From Eutrigla gurnardus (Eukaryota; Chordata; Actinopteri; Perciformes; Triglidae), in NCBI GenBank assembly GCA_963514095.1, contig OY741284.1, positions 4,532,501-4,596,500 of the forward strand: DNA of 64,000 nucleotides. Direction: 5' to 3'. Position 1 is the first letter of the stretch. Every line of letters begins with the position of its first letter. Below are positions 53,288 to 63,835 of this stretch, piece after piece. Position numbers and translations under genes: made by a program. The notes under the pieces were generated by a model, which worked only from the letters and a program-made list of their open reading frames with translations, was not told the origin of the DNA and did no database searches.

Positions 53288-54295
53288 GATCACAAACTAT
53301 CTCTCTCCCTGAATGATACTGAGATTGAACAGGTCAGGGAGGCTAAACTGCTCGGGGTTACGATAGATGAAACATTGTCATGGACATCTCATGTTGGCAA
53401 CATAGTCACAAGGATGAGTAGGTGTATCTCCATTATTAAAAAAAAGTACCAGTCTCTTAGATGAGTCATCTTTAAAAATTGTTACTCAGTCTCTTGTCCT
53501 CTCACATCTGGACTATTGTCCGACAGTCTGGTCTTGTGCATCATAAAAAGATATGTCAAAACTTCAGTTAACTCAAAATAGAGCAGCTCGCCTTGTACTG
53601 CAGTGCTCCATAAGGGAGAATGTTTTAGAAATGCATGACAGATTGTCGTGGCTAATGGTAAGAGACAGACTGACATGCCGTCTCATTTTGTTTTTAAAGT
53701 ATATATATACAGTTGGTAAACCTAACTGCTTATATTTACAGCTAATGCCAACTAAAAACAGACATAACCATGAGACAAGACAAGCAGTAAACAGATTCAC
53801 ATTACCTCTGCCGAGAACCAACACACTAAGAAGAACAGTTATGTACAGAGCTGTTGCAGAGTGGAACAAGCTACCATTGGAGCTAGTATCACTGGAAAGC
53901 AGAAGTACTTTTAAAAACAAACTAAAAAAGATGGTGTTCGAAAGTTGATAGTATAAAATCTGACTTCTTGTTGTTTTTTTTTGTTTGTTTGTTATGTTGG
54001 TTAATTTTTTTGTTTGCTTTTGTTTTGTAAACTTTGGTATTGTTCGGTGTTTGTTGTTTTTAGTAATTTCTTCCAATTGAAATGAGTAGTCCACTTGGTG
54101 GTAAATTATTGAATTCAATTTTGTATATATATATTTTTCTTTCTCCATTGTAACTACCATAGGAGGATTCTAGTTGTTACTATGTATGTTTTTATTATGT
54201 ATTTAATTTTGTGTAAGGACCCCAGGAAGAATAGCCATTACTCCCACAACAGAGTGATGGCTAATGGGGATCCTAATAAATAAACAATAAACAAT
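53288..54295 (+). mobile_element. 5'-truncated jockey/I-type LINE
   Basis: RT C-terminal coding (degenerate from 53290: EQVREAKLLGVTIDETLSW-like) is followed by a 3' UTR ending CCCCAGGAAGAATAGCC and CTAATGGGGATCCTAATAAA. Same family type as the minus-strand LINE at 44.5-46.1 kb, judged from both protein and 3' end. Confidence 0.82.
53553..53948 (+). pseudogene. LINE RT C-terminal region
   Basis: 131 codons: MSKLQLTQNRAARLVLQCSI, HDRLSWLMVRDRLTCRLILF, NHETRQAVNRFTLPLPRTNT and VMYRAVAEWNKLPLELVSLE. It aligns block by block with the last 150 residues of the LINE at 44893-45819 (LNKLQCIQNRAARTILKC, LNWLLVKDRLLYSLFVV). The preceding RT blocks are present only in broken frames (for example a stop after QSLR near 53460). 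Confidence 0.8.
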
Positions 54296-54410
54296 AGACA
54301 TTATTGTATAGTCTTATTACGATTTCATATACAAAGCTATCACAAACATATGTGGCTAGGTATTAGGTATTATTAAAAATAAACTGTTCAAACAGGACAA
54401 GAGTTCTTAC

Positions 54411-56420
54411 CATTCATTGTTACCAAAGCCACAGCTTTTCCTGGTTTGAGCCTCAATGACTCGGCTGGACAACCACAGATTCTGTCAGGGATCTCCACAG
54501 GTACATACCGCACTGAAAAAAAAAAAGGGGGAATTAAGAATCATTTTTACCGACAGATTTCAGGGGCCGTATTAACAAAATATCTCAAGGCTAAGAGTAG
54601 AATAGTAGTAGTCCTAACTTGCTGATTTAGGAGTAACTCTTAAAAATGAGGGGCGTTTCACTCCTAAGTTTAGGACTCCTAACTTTTTAAGATAAGTGTA
54701 ATTCACAAAGCATTTTAGTGCTAAAAGTAGCTCCTAAATCTATAAAAACTTAGGAGTCCTATAGAGGACTAGAGGAGAGGATAGTCACTAAGAGTAAATC
54801 AGGAAGGACCTAACATGGCTGCTGCAGTCAACATTTTGAAGAGATTAAATCATAGTGAGCTTTTAAAAAGGTATGGCCTTAATGGAGATGGCATTATGAA
54901 CGTGGTAGAGTTGGTCAGGGATGCCATCGCATCACCAACGAATAAAAAACACCCAATATCACCACAGATTAAAGTTGGTACAACTCTCCGCTGTTTGACC
55001 ACGGGAAAAATGCAGCTGTGCAATTCTTGGCGTCTCTCAGCTGTCGGTCAGGAGGATCTTACTCCAGACGATAAATGCCCTATCCAGACCCCACATAGTG
55101 CTGCAGTTCATTCACTTCCCCAGTGAAGTGTTTCTATCATAAATTAACTATTAGGGACTCATTCCCTCTCAGACAATCACTGTGGGCATAGAAGGGATGA
55201 ACATGATGTCATCCATAGGAACAAGGTCAACCCCGCCCTCTAGTCTTATCTTAGGAGTCCCTCCCACTCCTTAGGAAAAGTAGGTCTCAGAGGCTTTGGG
55301 AATAGGTTTGAAGAAATTACTCTGAACTAAGAACTTTTAGTGCTCCTTAAGAGAACTCTTAGTGCCAAGATCAAATGTTTGGTGAATTCTGAATCCAATA
55401 AAAAAAAAAACACTGAACTTAACATAAGAAAATTAAAAAAGACTTAATGGAAATTAACCACACTGCTGACAAGTATTAAAGAGATCTTGAAGAAGCTAAA
55501 ATTTTCAACATGGATTGCTGGAGATCTCACAGAAAACCCTCTGTTAAAATGGTACAAAAACATCGAAAGCACAAATAGTTTTTTATTTTAAAGTGTCACT
55601 GTATGGAGTGGCAGTGAAAGGTGTAACTACTATAATATAATAATGATTAAAAACGCATATTAAAATACAAAGATGGAGTTTATATATTAACACTGTATCA
55701 AATACACCATACAGATACAAGTAAGAATTTCTGAACATTATGCTTTGGGCTAATAGAAACCAAATTAGGTACATACCAACAGTCTCTGGAGCAGAGGCCA
55801 CCTCAGAGTGAATGTTGGGAGCATCGACAGGGGGACAAGTCTTCTGACTGCAACCAGCTGTACCAGAATACAATACAGCAACAATCGTTTATACCATTAA
55901 ATCAAACAAATGATACACAACATCAGTTAACATAACTTTAAGACTTAAAGTGGTGACTCCTAAAGTCATCTTTCGTACCTCCGTATTTTTGCAACGTGAT
56001 CATTTATTAATTAGTTTGTTTGCATATGCATGTTTGTATAGAACAAATAGACATTTATTTTCACAATCTTGTGTTGTATAATAACAAACTTCAATTGAAA
56101 ATTGTAAAGCCTTGATATAGAGGTAACTATGCTACCATATTTGTTCGAAGTGCAGAGCCATAACTTTTGACATGAATTAAAGACAATGTCCCTACAGCCG
56201 ACAGACATTGATGCCAAATCGGATCTTTAACATATCATGAATGCAAAAACAATACTGACCCTCATTCGACTGATTCCTGCTTGATCGTGGTCTTGCATGG
56301 ATTAAGTTACCGTCACTGTCTCTCTCCTTCCACCTCACCGTTGGCATGGGTGCCACGGGTGCCACCTGGGCAGCTGCCTGCTCTTTCTGCAGAAAGGCAT
56401 CAACCATTTGAAGGTCATCA
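54411..56420 (-). CDS. Multi-exon gene, possibly KDZ/Zisupton-transposon-derived; incomplete
   Basis: Minus-strand exons about 56420-56260, 55856-55777 and 54512-54411. Donors are GTCAGT, GTATGT and GTAAGA; acceptors GTACAG and TTTCAG. The phases fit (1,1,1). The chain reads MVDAFLQKEQAAAQVAPVAP, VRWKERDSDGNLIHARPRSS, GCSQKTCPPVDAPNIHSEVA, then RYVPVEIPDRICGCPAESLR and LKPGKAVALVTMN. The ICGCP...ALVTMN stretch resembles, to my eye, the cysteine cluster next to KDZ (Zisupton) transposases of fish. This is inference. Further exons below 54411 were not found; a LINE lies there. A likely 5' exon is at 57367-57338. The stretch 56436-56492 (MSDSELEDLLMSVDNLVV, stop) may be a disrupted upstream exon. 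Confidence 0.5.
54561..55399 (+). mobile_element. Harbinger transposon relic in the intron of the minus-strand gene
   Basis: Left end AGGGGCCGTATTAACAAAAT with CTAAG/TAGGAG words. Right end CAAATGTTTGGTGAATTCTG is a diverged complement. A plus-strand transposase N-terminus lies inside. The style of the ends fits PIF/Harbinger. Most of the transposase has been deleted. Confidence 0.65.
54815..55126 (+). pseudogene. Harbinger (HARBI1-like) transposase N-terminus
   Basis: 103 codons: LLKRYGLNGDGIMNVVELVR, DAIASPTNKKHPISPQIKVG, TTLRCLTTGKMQLCNSW. This is the N-terminal helix-turn-helix region (RYRL...GI..V..L....I...T....I.P..KVL..LRFLATG..Q) of HARBI1-type transposases. After LCNSW the frame degenerates and stops; the catalytic DDE part is absent. 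Confidence 0.7.
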
Positions 56421-57337
56421 CTGAGCTCTTACTGATCAGACAACCAGGTTATCCACACTCATGAGCAGATCCTCGAGCTCTGAATCACTCATGATGAAGG
56501 GCAGAGAGACACAGACAGACAGAGAGAGAGACAAAAAGACTGGCAACAGAGAGTTGGACAGATAAGACAAACACAAAGGAAAGCACAGTGACACAGAGAG
56601 AGAAACAGACAGATAAAGAAAGGCTAAGAGGTAAAACACAGCAAGGACAGGTTAACAAGACAGACGTGGCTCTTAAAAGTGCCTTTGGGTTATTTTGTTT
56701 TTAGAAAAACAAAAAGGGTTGTTTTTTAGAGGACCTGTTGAGAGAAGAGAACATAATTGAGGAACTCAAAACTGAACAACCTAAATTTCACACCAGTGTT
56801 TTTATTTATTTACTTACAACATTACTATTTGGCAACTAACCAACACCTGTGATCTAATGTAACTTAAGTTTCCACTGGAACCCTCAAGCATAGAGGCGGG
56901 TAGTTTTTGGCTAAATTCTATCAAACCTTATGTTTAAGATACAAATATAAATAATGGTTTAATGTTTTCAGGTAAAATAGTGTAAAACTAAAGTTTGACT
57001 AATGGCGTCCGACTTGCGATAGTGACGTAACGTTACCGCACGGCAGAAGGCCTTATCACTAACCACGCTAACCACATTAAAATTACATCATGAGCGACAA
57101 CATTTCTGAAAACTATTTCATATTCATGGCAACTGTCTTTTCAATTTTATGCAGTTTCCCTTCAAATAAAATTACACCGAAAAAAAGTGAACCTCAAATG
57201 CACAGCAGTTTTAATTAAATTACTACCCAGCACTTCTAGAGGTGCTAACAACAACAACAACATGATTTTATAATTTTTCATTCATTATAGTGGCTTATAT
57301 TTTAGTATTTTCTCTAACATAAAGTCGATGTTCTTAC

Positions 57338-57367
57338 CTGCTTAAATGGAAGACGGCATCTGCGCAT
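57338..57367 (-). other. Candidate first coding exon of the minus-strand gene
   Basis: Minus strand ATGCGCAGATGCCGTCTTCC...AAGCAG/GTAAGAAC: ten codons (MRRCRLPFKQ) and a good donor in phase 0. A perfect CRE palindrome TGACGTCA lies at 57390-57397, just upstream. The link to the exons at 54-56 kb is inferred from strand and position. Confidence 0.35.
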
Positions 57368-57389
57368 CTTGGGATCGTCGCACACGATG

Positions 57390-57397
57390 ACGTCAAT
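57390..57397 (-). promoter_or_regulatory. CRE-like element TGACGTCA
   Basis: A perfect 8-bp CREB/ATF consensus in GATGACGTCAATC, about 25 bp before the candidate ATG at 57367. It is a plausible core promoter element; chance occurrence is possible. Confidence 0.4.
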
Positions 57398-57868
57398 CAA
57401 GCGCGTTATACGGCACGTTTTTGGAATAAAATATTTATCAATAAAAATACTAAATATAACACTGCGATACAGAAATAAATATTATAAAAGCCAATTGTCT
57501 GCTGTCATATGGCGTCAGTAAGAAAATCTTAACATGTTTTTTTTGGGAGTTCATATTGTAGGATTCAGCCGGTGTGGGAAATAGACTGTGGTGTGCAACA
57601 GTACTAGGTGTCGCTGTTTAATCAATTTTAATCAGTTCACATTCATATTCTAGTTAATTTTGAAAAAATATAGTTTAAAACTAGGCTTGTTCAGGATGGT
57701 CTTGGCTTGACTTGACTTTACTTACCACGCCGACGAGAGCTGCAGGTGTCTGAGGGGGCGGGCTCTAAAAGAGACTGTAGCCAAACGCCGTCAAGTCGGA
57801 CAACAAAGTCAACGTGACTACGGTGCTCAAGTGATAGAACACAGCAGCAAACCAAAGAGGATATGTTT
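57398..57868. other. Non-coding, unassigned
   Basis: No exons or transposon ends were recognised. Confidence 0.35.
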
Positions 57869-57878
57869 TATATATATA

Positions 57879-57913
<35 letters not shown>

Positions 57914-57965
57914 TACATATGTACATAAATACACACACACACATATACATACACACATACATACA

Positions 57966-57999
<34 letters not shown>

Positions 58000-58020
58000 C
58001 ATACATACATACACACACAC
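57869..58020. repeat. Compound (TA)n, (CA)n, (CATA)n microsatellite
   Basis: TA run (57869-57888), CA run (57889-57913) and about 18 CATA units (57947-58010). Open frames of Tyr/Ile/His/Thr across it are artefacts. Confidence 0.95.
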
Positions 58021-58574
58021 GCAAGGCAACATGTGGAAGGCATTCTTTTTTTCCAGTTTATTTGTATTATCATTCTATGTTTGTATTTACCAGACCTCAC
58101 ATATAATAGGCCTACTCACAACACAATGCACGGAACTTAAGATCAAGCCATGAGATCAATGCGACCAAAATAAAAAGTATAATTTCACCACAAGGTGGCC
58201 GCCGAGTGCGGACCTGAATACACGTCATTGAACTTTTAACCAATGAGAACCATTCCGCTGTAGCGGAGGTGTGGACAAGCCGGTTGCAGCCACCATAGAC
58301 CGCGCTGCCAAGCGCTGCAAGAAGCGCCTCTTAAAAACTTGTTCCCGCGATGTTTTGGGTCACGTGATATGGCCGCGACCCTGTGACGTCTTTGCAGTCG
58401 GCTGCTAAGTCGGACACAATTCTAGCCATCATGCATCGCTTTCAACCCACAATACATCACGTTAGGTAGCGTGCTGCAGGCGGCTACATCAAGTCGAATT
58501 CGCCTACTGTTTTGTCAAGCAACGGCCGCTAAGGATCATGGGTAATGTAGTGACTTCATTTATCCAAAAACGGA
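58021..58574. other. Non-coding, unassigned
   Basis: Partly GC-rich (58200-58400, with GGTCACGTGA and GTGACGTC words) but with no exon chain. It may contain part of an unrecognised transposon. Confidence 0.35.
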
Positions 58575-59230
58575 GAAAAACTCCTTGTTTCTCAAAATCG
58601 AAGGGGAAAACCAAAACAATAATGCGCATACAATTAACCCGTCACTTTTGTGTAATTAACAAGGGTACACTGGTGTTTTTGTGTAAAGAAATGTCGCAGA
58701 TATCATTGTAAAATCACCGTTAACGTAAAAACTGACAGTAAGGTGAATACTTCCGGGATTCAGGCCCTCCGTTAGCCAATGGGACGGATGCTCACTGCGT
58801 CTGTGTGCGCCGTCGTCGGGTTAATACTGAATGAATGGACGACTCGGGCACTCGCTCTGAGCTTCAAATATCGCCGCGGATGGGATTACATTGGAATGGG
58901 TTGAAAGGCGTCGGGTTTGTACGTTGAAGGAGACCCTTTTAGTCAGTAACTAACGCCAAAGGCCCCTGACCAAGCGTCGGTTTTTGACGTGCTGGGTGTC
59001 AGACTGTGTTGTCTGGCCACCGCACAGTCAGATCAGCACTATACACTATGAACACCATGATTATAATCTGGTCTTGATCAAGATTCACTCTAGTCTAGAC
59101 AAGTATGTTGCCTTGATCATCGTGAGTCACCTTCTTCTTCTTCTTCAAACCCACTGAATTTCATAACAGAGAAAGAGGAAGAAATGTAGAAGCTGCTCTA
59201 CTTGGCACGCAAGTTCTGCATTATAGGTAT
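58575..59230 (+). repeat. Unclassified 652-bp repeat, copy 2
   Basis: Direct copy of 52601-53252, one extra TTC unit and one extra base near its 3' end. Flanks differ completely on both sides, so the unit borders are sharp. Confidence 0.9.
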
Positions 59231-59342
59231 CCATCATCATTATAAGGTATATTACTTTTCATATATATATATACACTTACTACATACTCGCTCACCTGCC
59301 TTGACTCACATATGAACTCAAGTGACATCCCATTCTTAATCT
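59231..59342. other. Non-coding
   Basis: Short TA-rich spacer; nothing recognised. Confidence 0.35.
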
Positions 59343-59744
59343 ATAGGGCCCTAGTTTCGTGGCGCAGAGTGGCGGAGCCGGCGTAATGCAAGTTTCAACC
59401 AGCGCAGCCTTGCGCACGGTGCAGCGGAAGTTTCTGACTGCGCCGAAAGCCCGCCAGCTCCAACCTGGTTTACTCTTGGCGTAAGGCGAATTACAGCTGG
59501 CGGAGTGGCAGTTTGGCTCACCAGCGCACAGTGCGCACACGTCACCAAGACCTCACAGGCAGGTTTCCACAGTTCCAGGCACATTTAAATGCAATAAATA
59601 ATCACAACAAGCACTATTTAATGCAACTAACTGAATCAACACGTGAATTTATATCTATATAGATTGTCCCGTCACATCTGACGTCAGATCAAAGGCGGAT
59701 TGCACGGGTAACGGAAACTGAGCCTGAATGAATTAACACAGCTG

Positions 59745-59835
59745 AAAAAAACATCTCCCTCTCTCGCTCCTGTTTTTCATATCTATCCACTGCTAATAAA
59801 ATGCATCTATGCCTGAAAAAATCTTTAAAAAAATA
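59745..59835 (+). repeat. SINE 3'-part fragment
   Basis: CTCTCTCGCTCCTG...CATATCTATCCACTGCTAATAA...CATCTATGCCTGAAAAAATC matches the non-tRNA part of the SINE at 60612-60798. The tRNA-like head is missing. Confidence 0.75.
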
Positions 59836-60009
59836 CAGCAGCTCGCCTGGTCTCGCGCCTCGGCAGCCTGTTGTCCGTGTCCATGGAAACATTGCCGCGA
59901 GCTGGAACCGGAGTTGGGGCTGCAGCTGGTCTGAGCGGCATGTGAGGTCCCGGGGTCCCGCCGTTCTGGTGTTGGACGGGGAATCCGGTGCAGCTGTGGA
60001 GCGCAGATG

Positions 60010-60898
60010 ATGAAGACTAGAGCTGGGTTTCGATTCAAATGTCAAGAATCGATTCGATTCCGATTTTTAAGTTTCAGAATCGATTTTTTCCGATTTTCTC
60101 AGATTCCATCCGATTCGATCCGATTTTGATCTGATTTCCGATTCGATCCGATTTCGATTCGATCCGGGGGTTAATGTTATTAAAAATGAAAAATGTATTT
60201 GAACCGTTTCCTTCACTTCATGACTGTGTAGAGAAGCAACATATTAAAACTAGTATTATATCAATATTAAACAGCAAATCTTACAAGTATTGGTAGTTAC
60301 TGATGGCTGGAAGACTGATGAAAAGGGTCAATCTACCTTCAAGAAAGATAATTCAGGACAATAAATGGAGGACATCATTGAGGTGACTATATCTGCAACA
60401 GTGGATTCCTACTGGGACACTAACCAGTGCATTATTATTATGCTTGAAAATAATTAAGAATTCACCCAAAAGCGGTTGCTACCAAAGTACAGAAACTGGA
60501 AGTATAAAATGTAAACGTTGAGCATTTTTCTTTAAAGTGCGAACATAAGAACAGAACAGTTCACTGAGGGAAATGTAGAAAATAATTTTAATTAAAAAAA
60601 ATCGATCTTTGGCGCGCAGTTGGCGGAGTGGTTAGAGCGCATGCCATGTACGAACGTACATACGCAGCCGACCCCGGTTCGAATCCCGGCCGGAGGTCCT
60701 TTGCTGCATGTCACATCCCCTCTCTCTCTCCTCATGTTTCCGATCTATCCACTGCTAATAAAAGGCGTCTATGCCTCAAAAAAATCTTTAAAAAAAAAAA
60801 ATCGATCTTTGGACGTACGAATCGATAATCGGTCATTAATATGCGAATCGATTAAAAATCGGAAAATCGATTTTTTTCAACACAGCTCTAATGAAGAC
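60010..60898. mobile_element. hAT MITE with perfect 8-bp target duplication
   Basis: Ends TAGAGCTGGGTTTCG (60018) and its imperfect complement AACACAGCTCTA (ending 60890). Target duplication ATGAAGAC at 60010-60017 and 60891-60898. The interior is full of ATCGATT/CCGATTT words. No transposase. A SINE sits inside. Confidence 0.93.
60612..60798 (+). mobile_element. tRNA-derived SINE
   Basis: A head with Pol III boxes: A box in GCGGAGTGGTTAGAGCGCAT, B box GGTTCGAATCC (about 60679-60689). A body CTCTCTCTCCTCATGTTTCC...ATCCACTGCTAATAAAAGGC and an A-rich tail follow. The target duplication AAAATCGATCTTTGG precedes and follows it. It would be transcribed by Pol III and moved by a LINE. The cloverleaf is imperfect, so it is not a working tRNA gene. 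Confidence 0.9.
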
Positions 60899-61840
60899 GG
60901 TGATGATGATGATGAATGGTCCAGCCGGCTCGTGCAGGCACCGGGTTCTCGCCACTATTATGTCTACTGCTGACCCTGCTTTGTGATAGACTAAAATGTG
61001 CCTACAATTTCTATAGTGATATAATATCGGCATTATAATTATTATGACTATACGCACGCACAGTGCGTGATGCGCGTGGTGGGAGCGTCGGCGCTGCTTC
61101 TGTCATCGGGCTGTCAAGTGATAAAACTTGCACTGAACCTCCCCTAACGCATTAAAGGTGAGGAGAGGAGCTCATTTGATTGGTGAAGATCTGAATCGGC
61201 TGTATTAATCCCAGTCCACGCCTCGTCTCCTCCTCGTCTCCCACTCACGCCTTCTTCTCCTCCCTCTTTCCCATTGGCTGCGTTTCGGATCGCATGCATT
61301 TGCGTCTATGCATGCACGAGACTTGAGCGTTACCGCCGGAACTCCTCATAAACACGTCAAGTTCCCACCACGTCAAGTCGGACACAGGTGCACTCCACAG
61401 ACTTTTTTTTTAATTTAAACTTTATTAATAATCATATACATAACAAAAACTATCGCGCCAGGGGAAACTTCACAGACTTTGCACAAAGAATATGGCCTGC
61501 CCAGTGGCGCTGGCTTTCTTCGTCGCTGACAAACTCGAGCCGAGGCATTTGAAGTCCAGTTGTTGACGGAGGCTGAGGAATTTTCTCACGTGGGAAATAC
61601 CACGTGATAATTCTAACCAACTAGGGCAACGTTGAGGGGAGTGTCTTATGTCCGCACTTATTTGAGACCATCTGCACAGAAAAGCATGCGGAGGGACGTA
61701 CCCAGGAGATACCGCGAGTTTTTAAAGTTATGTGATATGTCGCAAAGGGAAGTTATCACCAGCTTTTGTGACGTTTTTTTCCCAGAATGCCTGGTTTTGC
61801 GAGGCAAATGCATGCGCATGCTTGATTCAAAAGGCGCCTA
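60899..61840. other. Interior of the DNA transposon
   Basis: GC-rich in part; no transposase. The block 61216-61262 (CTCGTCTCC...CGCCTTCTTCTC) recurs at 61978-62030. Confidence 0.45.
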
Positions 61841-61844
61841 CTTG

Positions 61845-62149
61845 CGCGGGTGGGCGGGACGGGAGGTGTGCCTGTGCGAGCCTGTGCGGTGCACGAAACT
61901 TGCAAAGTCCAGGCAGACACACCCCGTCGGCGTGGCTGCACGCTGACTACGCCTAGTCTACGAAACTAGGGCCCCTTGTCTCCTCCTCGTCTCCCACTCA
62001 CGCCTTCTTCTCATCCCTCTTTCCCACTTGCGCGGGTGGGCGGGACGGGAGGAGTGCCTGCGCTAGCCAAAGTCCAGGTGGACACACCCCGTCGGTGTGT
62101 CGCAAGTGCGCTGCGTGCTGACTGCGCCTGGTCTAAGAAACTAGGGCCC
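61845..62149. repeat. Tandem duplication of the transposon right end
   Basis: CTTGCGCGGGTGGGCGGGAC at 61845 and again at 62031; both run through GACACACCCCGTCGG to GAAACTAGGGCCC (61974 and 62149). So the terminus is present twice in direct order. Confidence 0.85.
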
Positions 62150-62159
62150 ATAGGGTTTA

Positions 62160-62430
62160 ATATGACGTCGGTCCACCTTTTGCAGCTATAACCTCTATTA
62201 GGTTTAGGAGTGTGTTTATGGGACTTTTTGACCATTCTTCCAAAGTGCATTTGTTTGACCTAGCTTTGTGCACTGGTGCATAGTCATGTTGGAACAGGAA
62301 GGGGCCATCCCCAAACTGTTCCTACAAAGTTGGGATCATGGAATTGTCCAACATCTCTTGGTATGCTGAAGCATACAGAGTTCCTTTCACTGGAACTAAG
62401 GGGCCAGGCCGAGCTCCTGAAAAACAACAA
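62160..62430 (-). pseudogene. Tc1-like transposase fragment
   Basis: The minus strand gives GPLVPVKGTLYASAYQEMLD, MIPTL, EQFGDGPFLFQHDYAPVHKA and LEEWSKSPINTLLNL. This is the part of a Tc1/mariner transposase around the second catalytic Asp (FQHDxAPVH). It is broken by stops and has a deletion between HKA and the C-terminal block. No inverted ends are visible. An old fossil. Confidence 0.75.
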
Positions 62431-62595
62431 TTTCACAACAAAGTTCATACAATAGATCTTTTCTTCTTTTAAAAAAAAAAAAAAAATTGAACTCAAGTTT
62501 AAATCAGCATGAAGTGAGTATTATTCCACAAGTCGAATCCTTTATGAGACATTTTTCAATCAGGTTTTAGCCCTTGTTAAATGCTAATGACCTAC

Positions 62596-62720
62596 TGTAC
62601 TTCTGTAGTAAAATCCTCTGTAGTTCAATTTAATTGGTGTGTTCCTCAAGGTTCCATTCTTGATGCACTATTGTTTTCAATATGCAAGCCTCCTTTCAGA
62701 CATTTCACCCAGAACTGTAA
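62596..62720 (+). pseudogene. LINE RT fossil
   Basis: SSVVQFNWCVPQGSILDALL and FSICKPPF correspond to the block (G)VPQGSILGPLLF of LINE RTs. No further blocks are readable. Confidence 0.5.
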
Positions 62721-63539
62721 TCCATGTCTTGCTATTAGCTTAATCACATGCTGGTTGTTCCGTGCAAATATTATTAAGGCTAAGGCTACCCAGGCTGCAC
62801 TCTAAAATGTGGATGGCTCTTTTAAAGTTTGGTGATGACCATTACCATAATAAGTTTCTATGACAACAATAGTAGCTGTTCAGCAAACATACCGTAAGAA
62901 CAACAGTGCTATGATCAAAGTGCTATAGGTAAGAACATAGAAGTACTATTTTGTTTTTGTTTTGTTTTTACAATGCTATCTTAAAATCCCAAGATGCAAG
63001 TTATAATTTTATATTAATGTCAAAAAAGAGGGGCGGTTCCAGTTACAAGCAAACGCACCACTTTCCTGAGAAATGCTCAGTTTACTTTGGTATGTGGAAC
63101 CCAAAGCTGTTAGCAACAAGTCGTCTTTTTGAATCCTGAATCAATACCAAAACCAATGGAAACTGCAGAAATAACATGAAGGGGTTTCATTCACAGAAGT
63201 ATACACACCTGAACTTGTGTCAGATGATTGTCAACCGAAAAAGATAAGAAAACCATCATCCTGACACAATTCATTCGAAATAAACGTGTGGGTGAAAACC
63301 TCCGAGTGTGTGTCGGAGGATTTTGTGTTTTCCTTGACATCCATAAACAAATCACCAGAATGCAGGAAATGAAATGTTTGGTGCTGAAGATATCCACCCC
63401 AGACCTGCCCATGCAGATTACTACATCATTAAAGTGCCCTTTAAATAGCAGGGAAAAAACTGCACCATTTACTTTAGAGGAGGTTTTTTTGGTCGATGGT
63501 GCAATTGCTTTCTGTTGTCAGTTTTGAATTGTGTTTGTA
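62721..63539. other. Non-coding, unassigned
   Basis: No exon pair or transposon ends recognised. Confidence 0.35.
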
Positions 63540-63790
63540 GTTATTTTTGTCTGTGAATGTTTGCCAGTTTTTTGAGACTCTTTGTATTTATTGTGTTTCT
63601 CTTTGTGGTCACTCTGTGAATCTTTGTGGTCATTTTGAGTTTATTTTCAGTTTCATTTTGTCTTTTTGTGGTCATTTTGTGTCTTTGTCATGGGTTAGTG
63701 TCACTTTTGTAGTTCATCTTTGTCTTTGGCAGTTTGCCCCGTTTTTAGTTGTTTTTCATCTCTTTGTTGTTTTCTTGTGGCCATTTCAAT
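63540..63790. repeat. Degenerate minisatellite (TTTGTGGTCATTTTG words)
   Basis: Imperfect repeats of TTTGTGGTCATTTTGTGTC and TCTTTGTGGTCACTCTG at roughly 20-30-bp spacing. This word is common in fish minisatellites. A Val/Phe/Leu-rich open frame across it is an artefact. Confidence 0.7.
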
Positions 63791-63835
63791 CCTCTTCCTG
63801 GTTGGTATGTGCCTCTTTGAGTCATGTTTTGTAGG

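Larger units (their letters stand above)
59343..62152. mobile_element. Non-autonomous DNA transposon with nested insertions
   Basis: Left end GGGCCCTAGTTTCGTGGCG (59346), right end AAGAAACTAGGGCCC (ending 62149), and a second, internal right end at 61974. A 3-bp repeat ATA flanks it (59343-59345, 62150-62152). The ends resemble Harbinger-like fish elements (GGGCCCT terminus). No transposase. It holds a SINE fragment (59745), a hAT MITE (60018) with a complete SINE inside, and a partial duplication of its right end (61845-62149). Confidence 0.65.

Noticed and set aside
57765..58140. His/Thr/Tyr- and Cys/Val/Met-rich open frames on both strands
   Set aside because: Direct translation of the CATA/CA/TA microsatellite.
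52601..59230. The 650-bp direct pair as LTRs of one 6.6-kb element
   Set aside because: No TG...CA ends, no primer site or polypurine tract, no gag/pol between them; the interior is a mix of other elements and a minus-strand gene.
60612..60690. A tRNA gene
   Set aside because: A and B boxes are present, but the head is followed by a SINE body and an A-rich tail with a target duplication, and the cloverleaf is imperfect.
63547..63834. 95-codon hydrophobic frame that could suggest a membrane protein
   Set aside because: Val/Phe/Leu/Cys pattern comes from TTTGTGGTCATTTTG minisatellite words; no start context or homologous motif.
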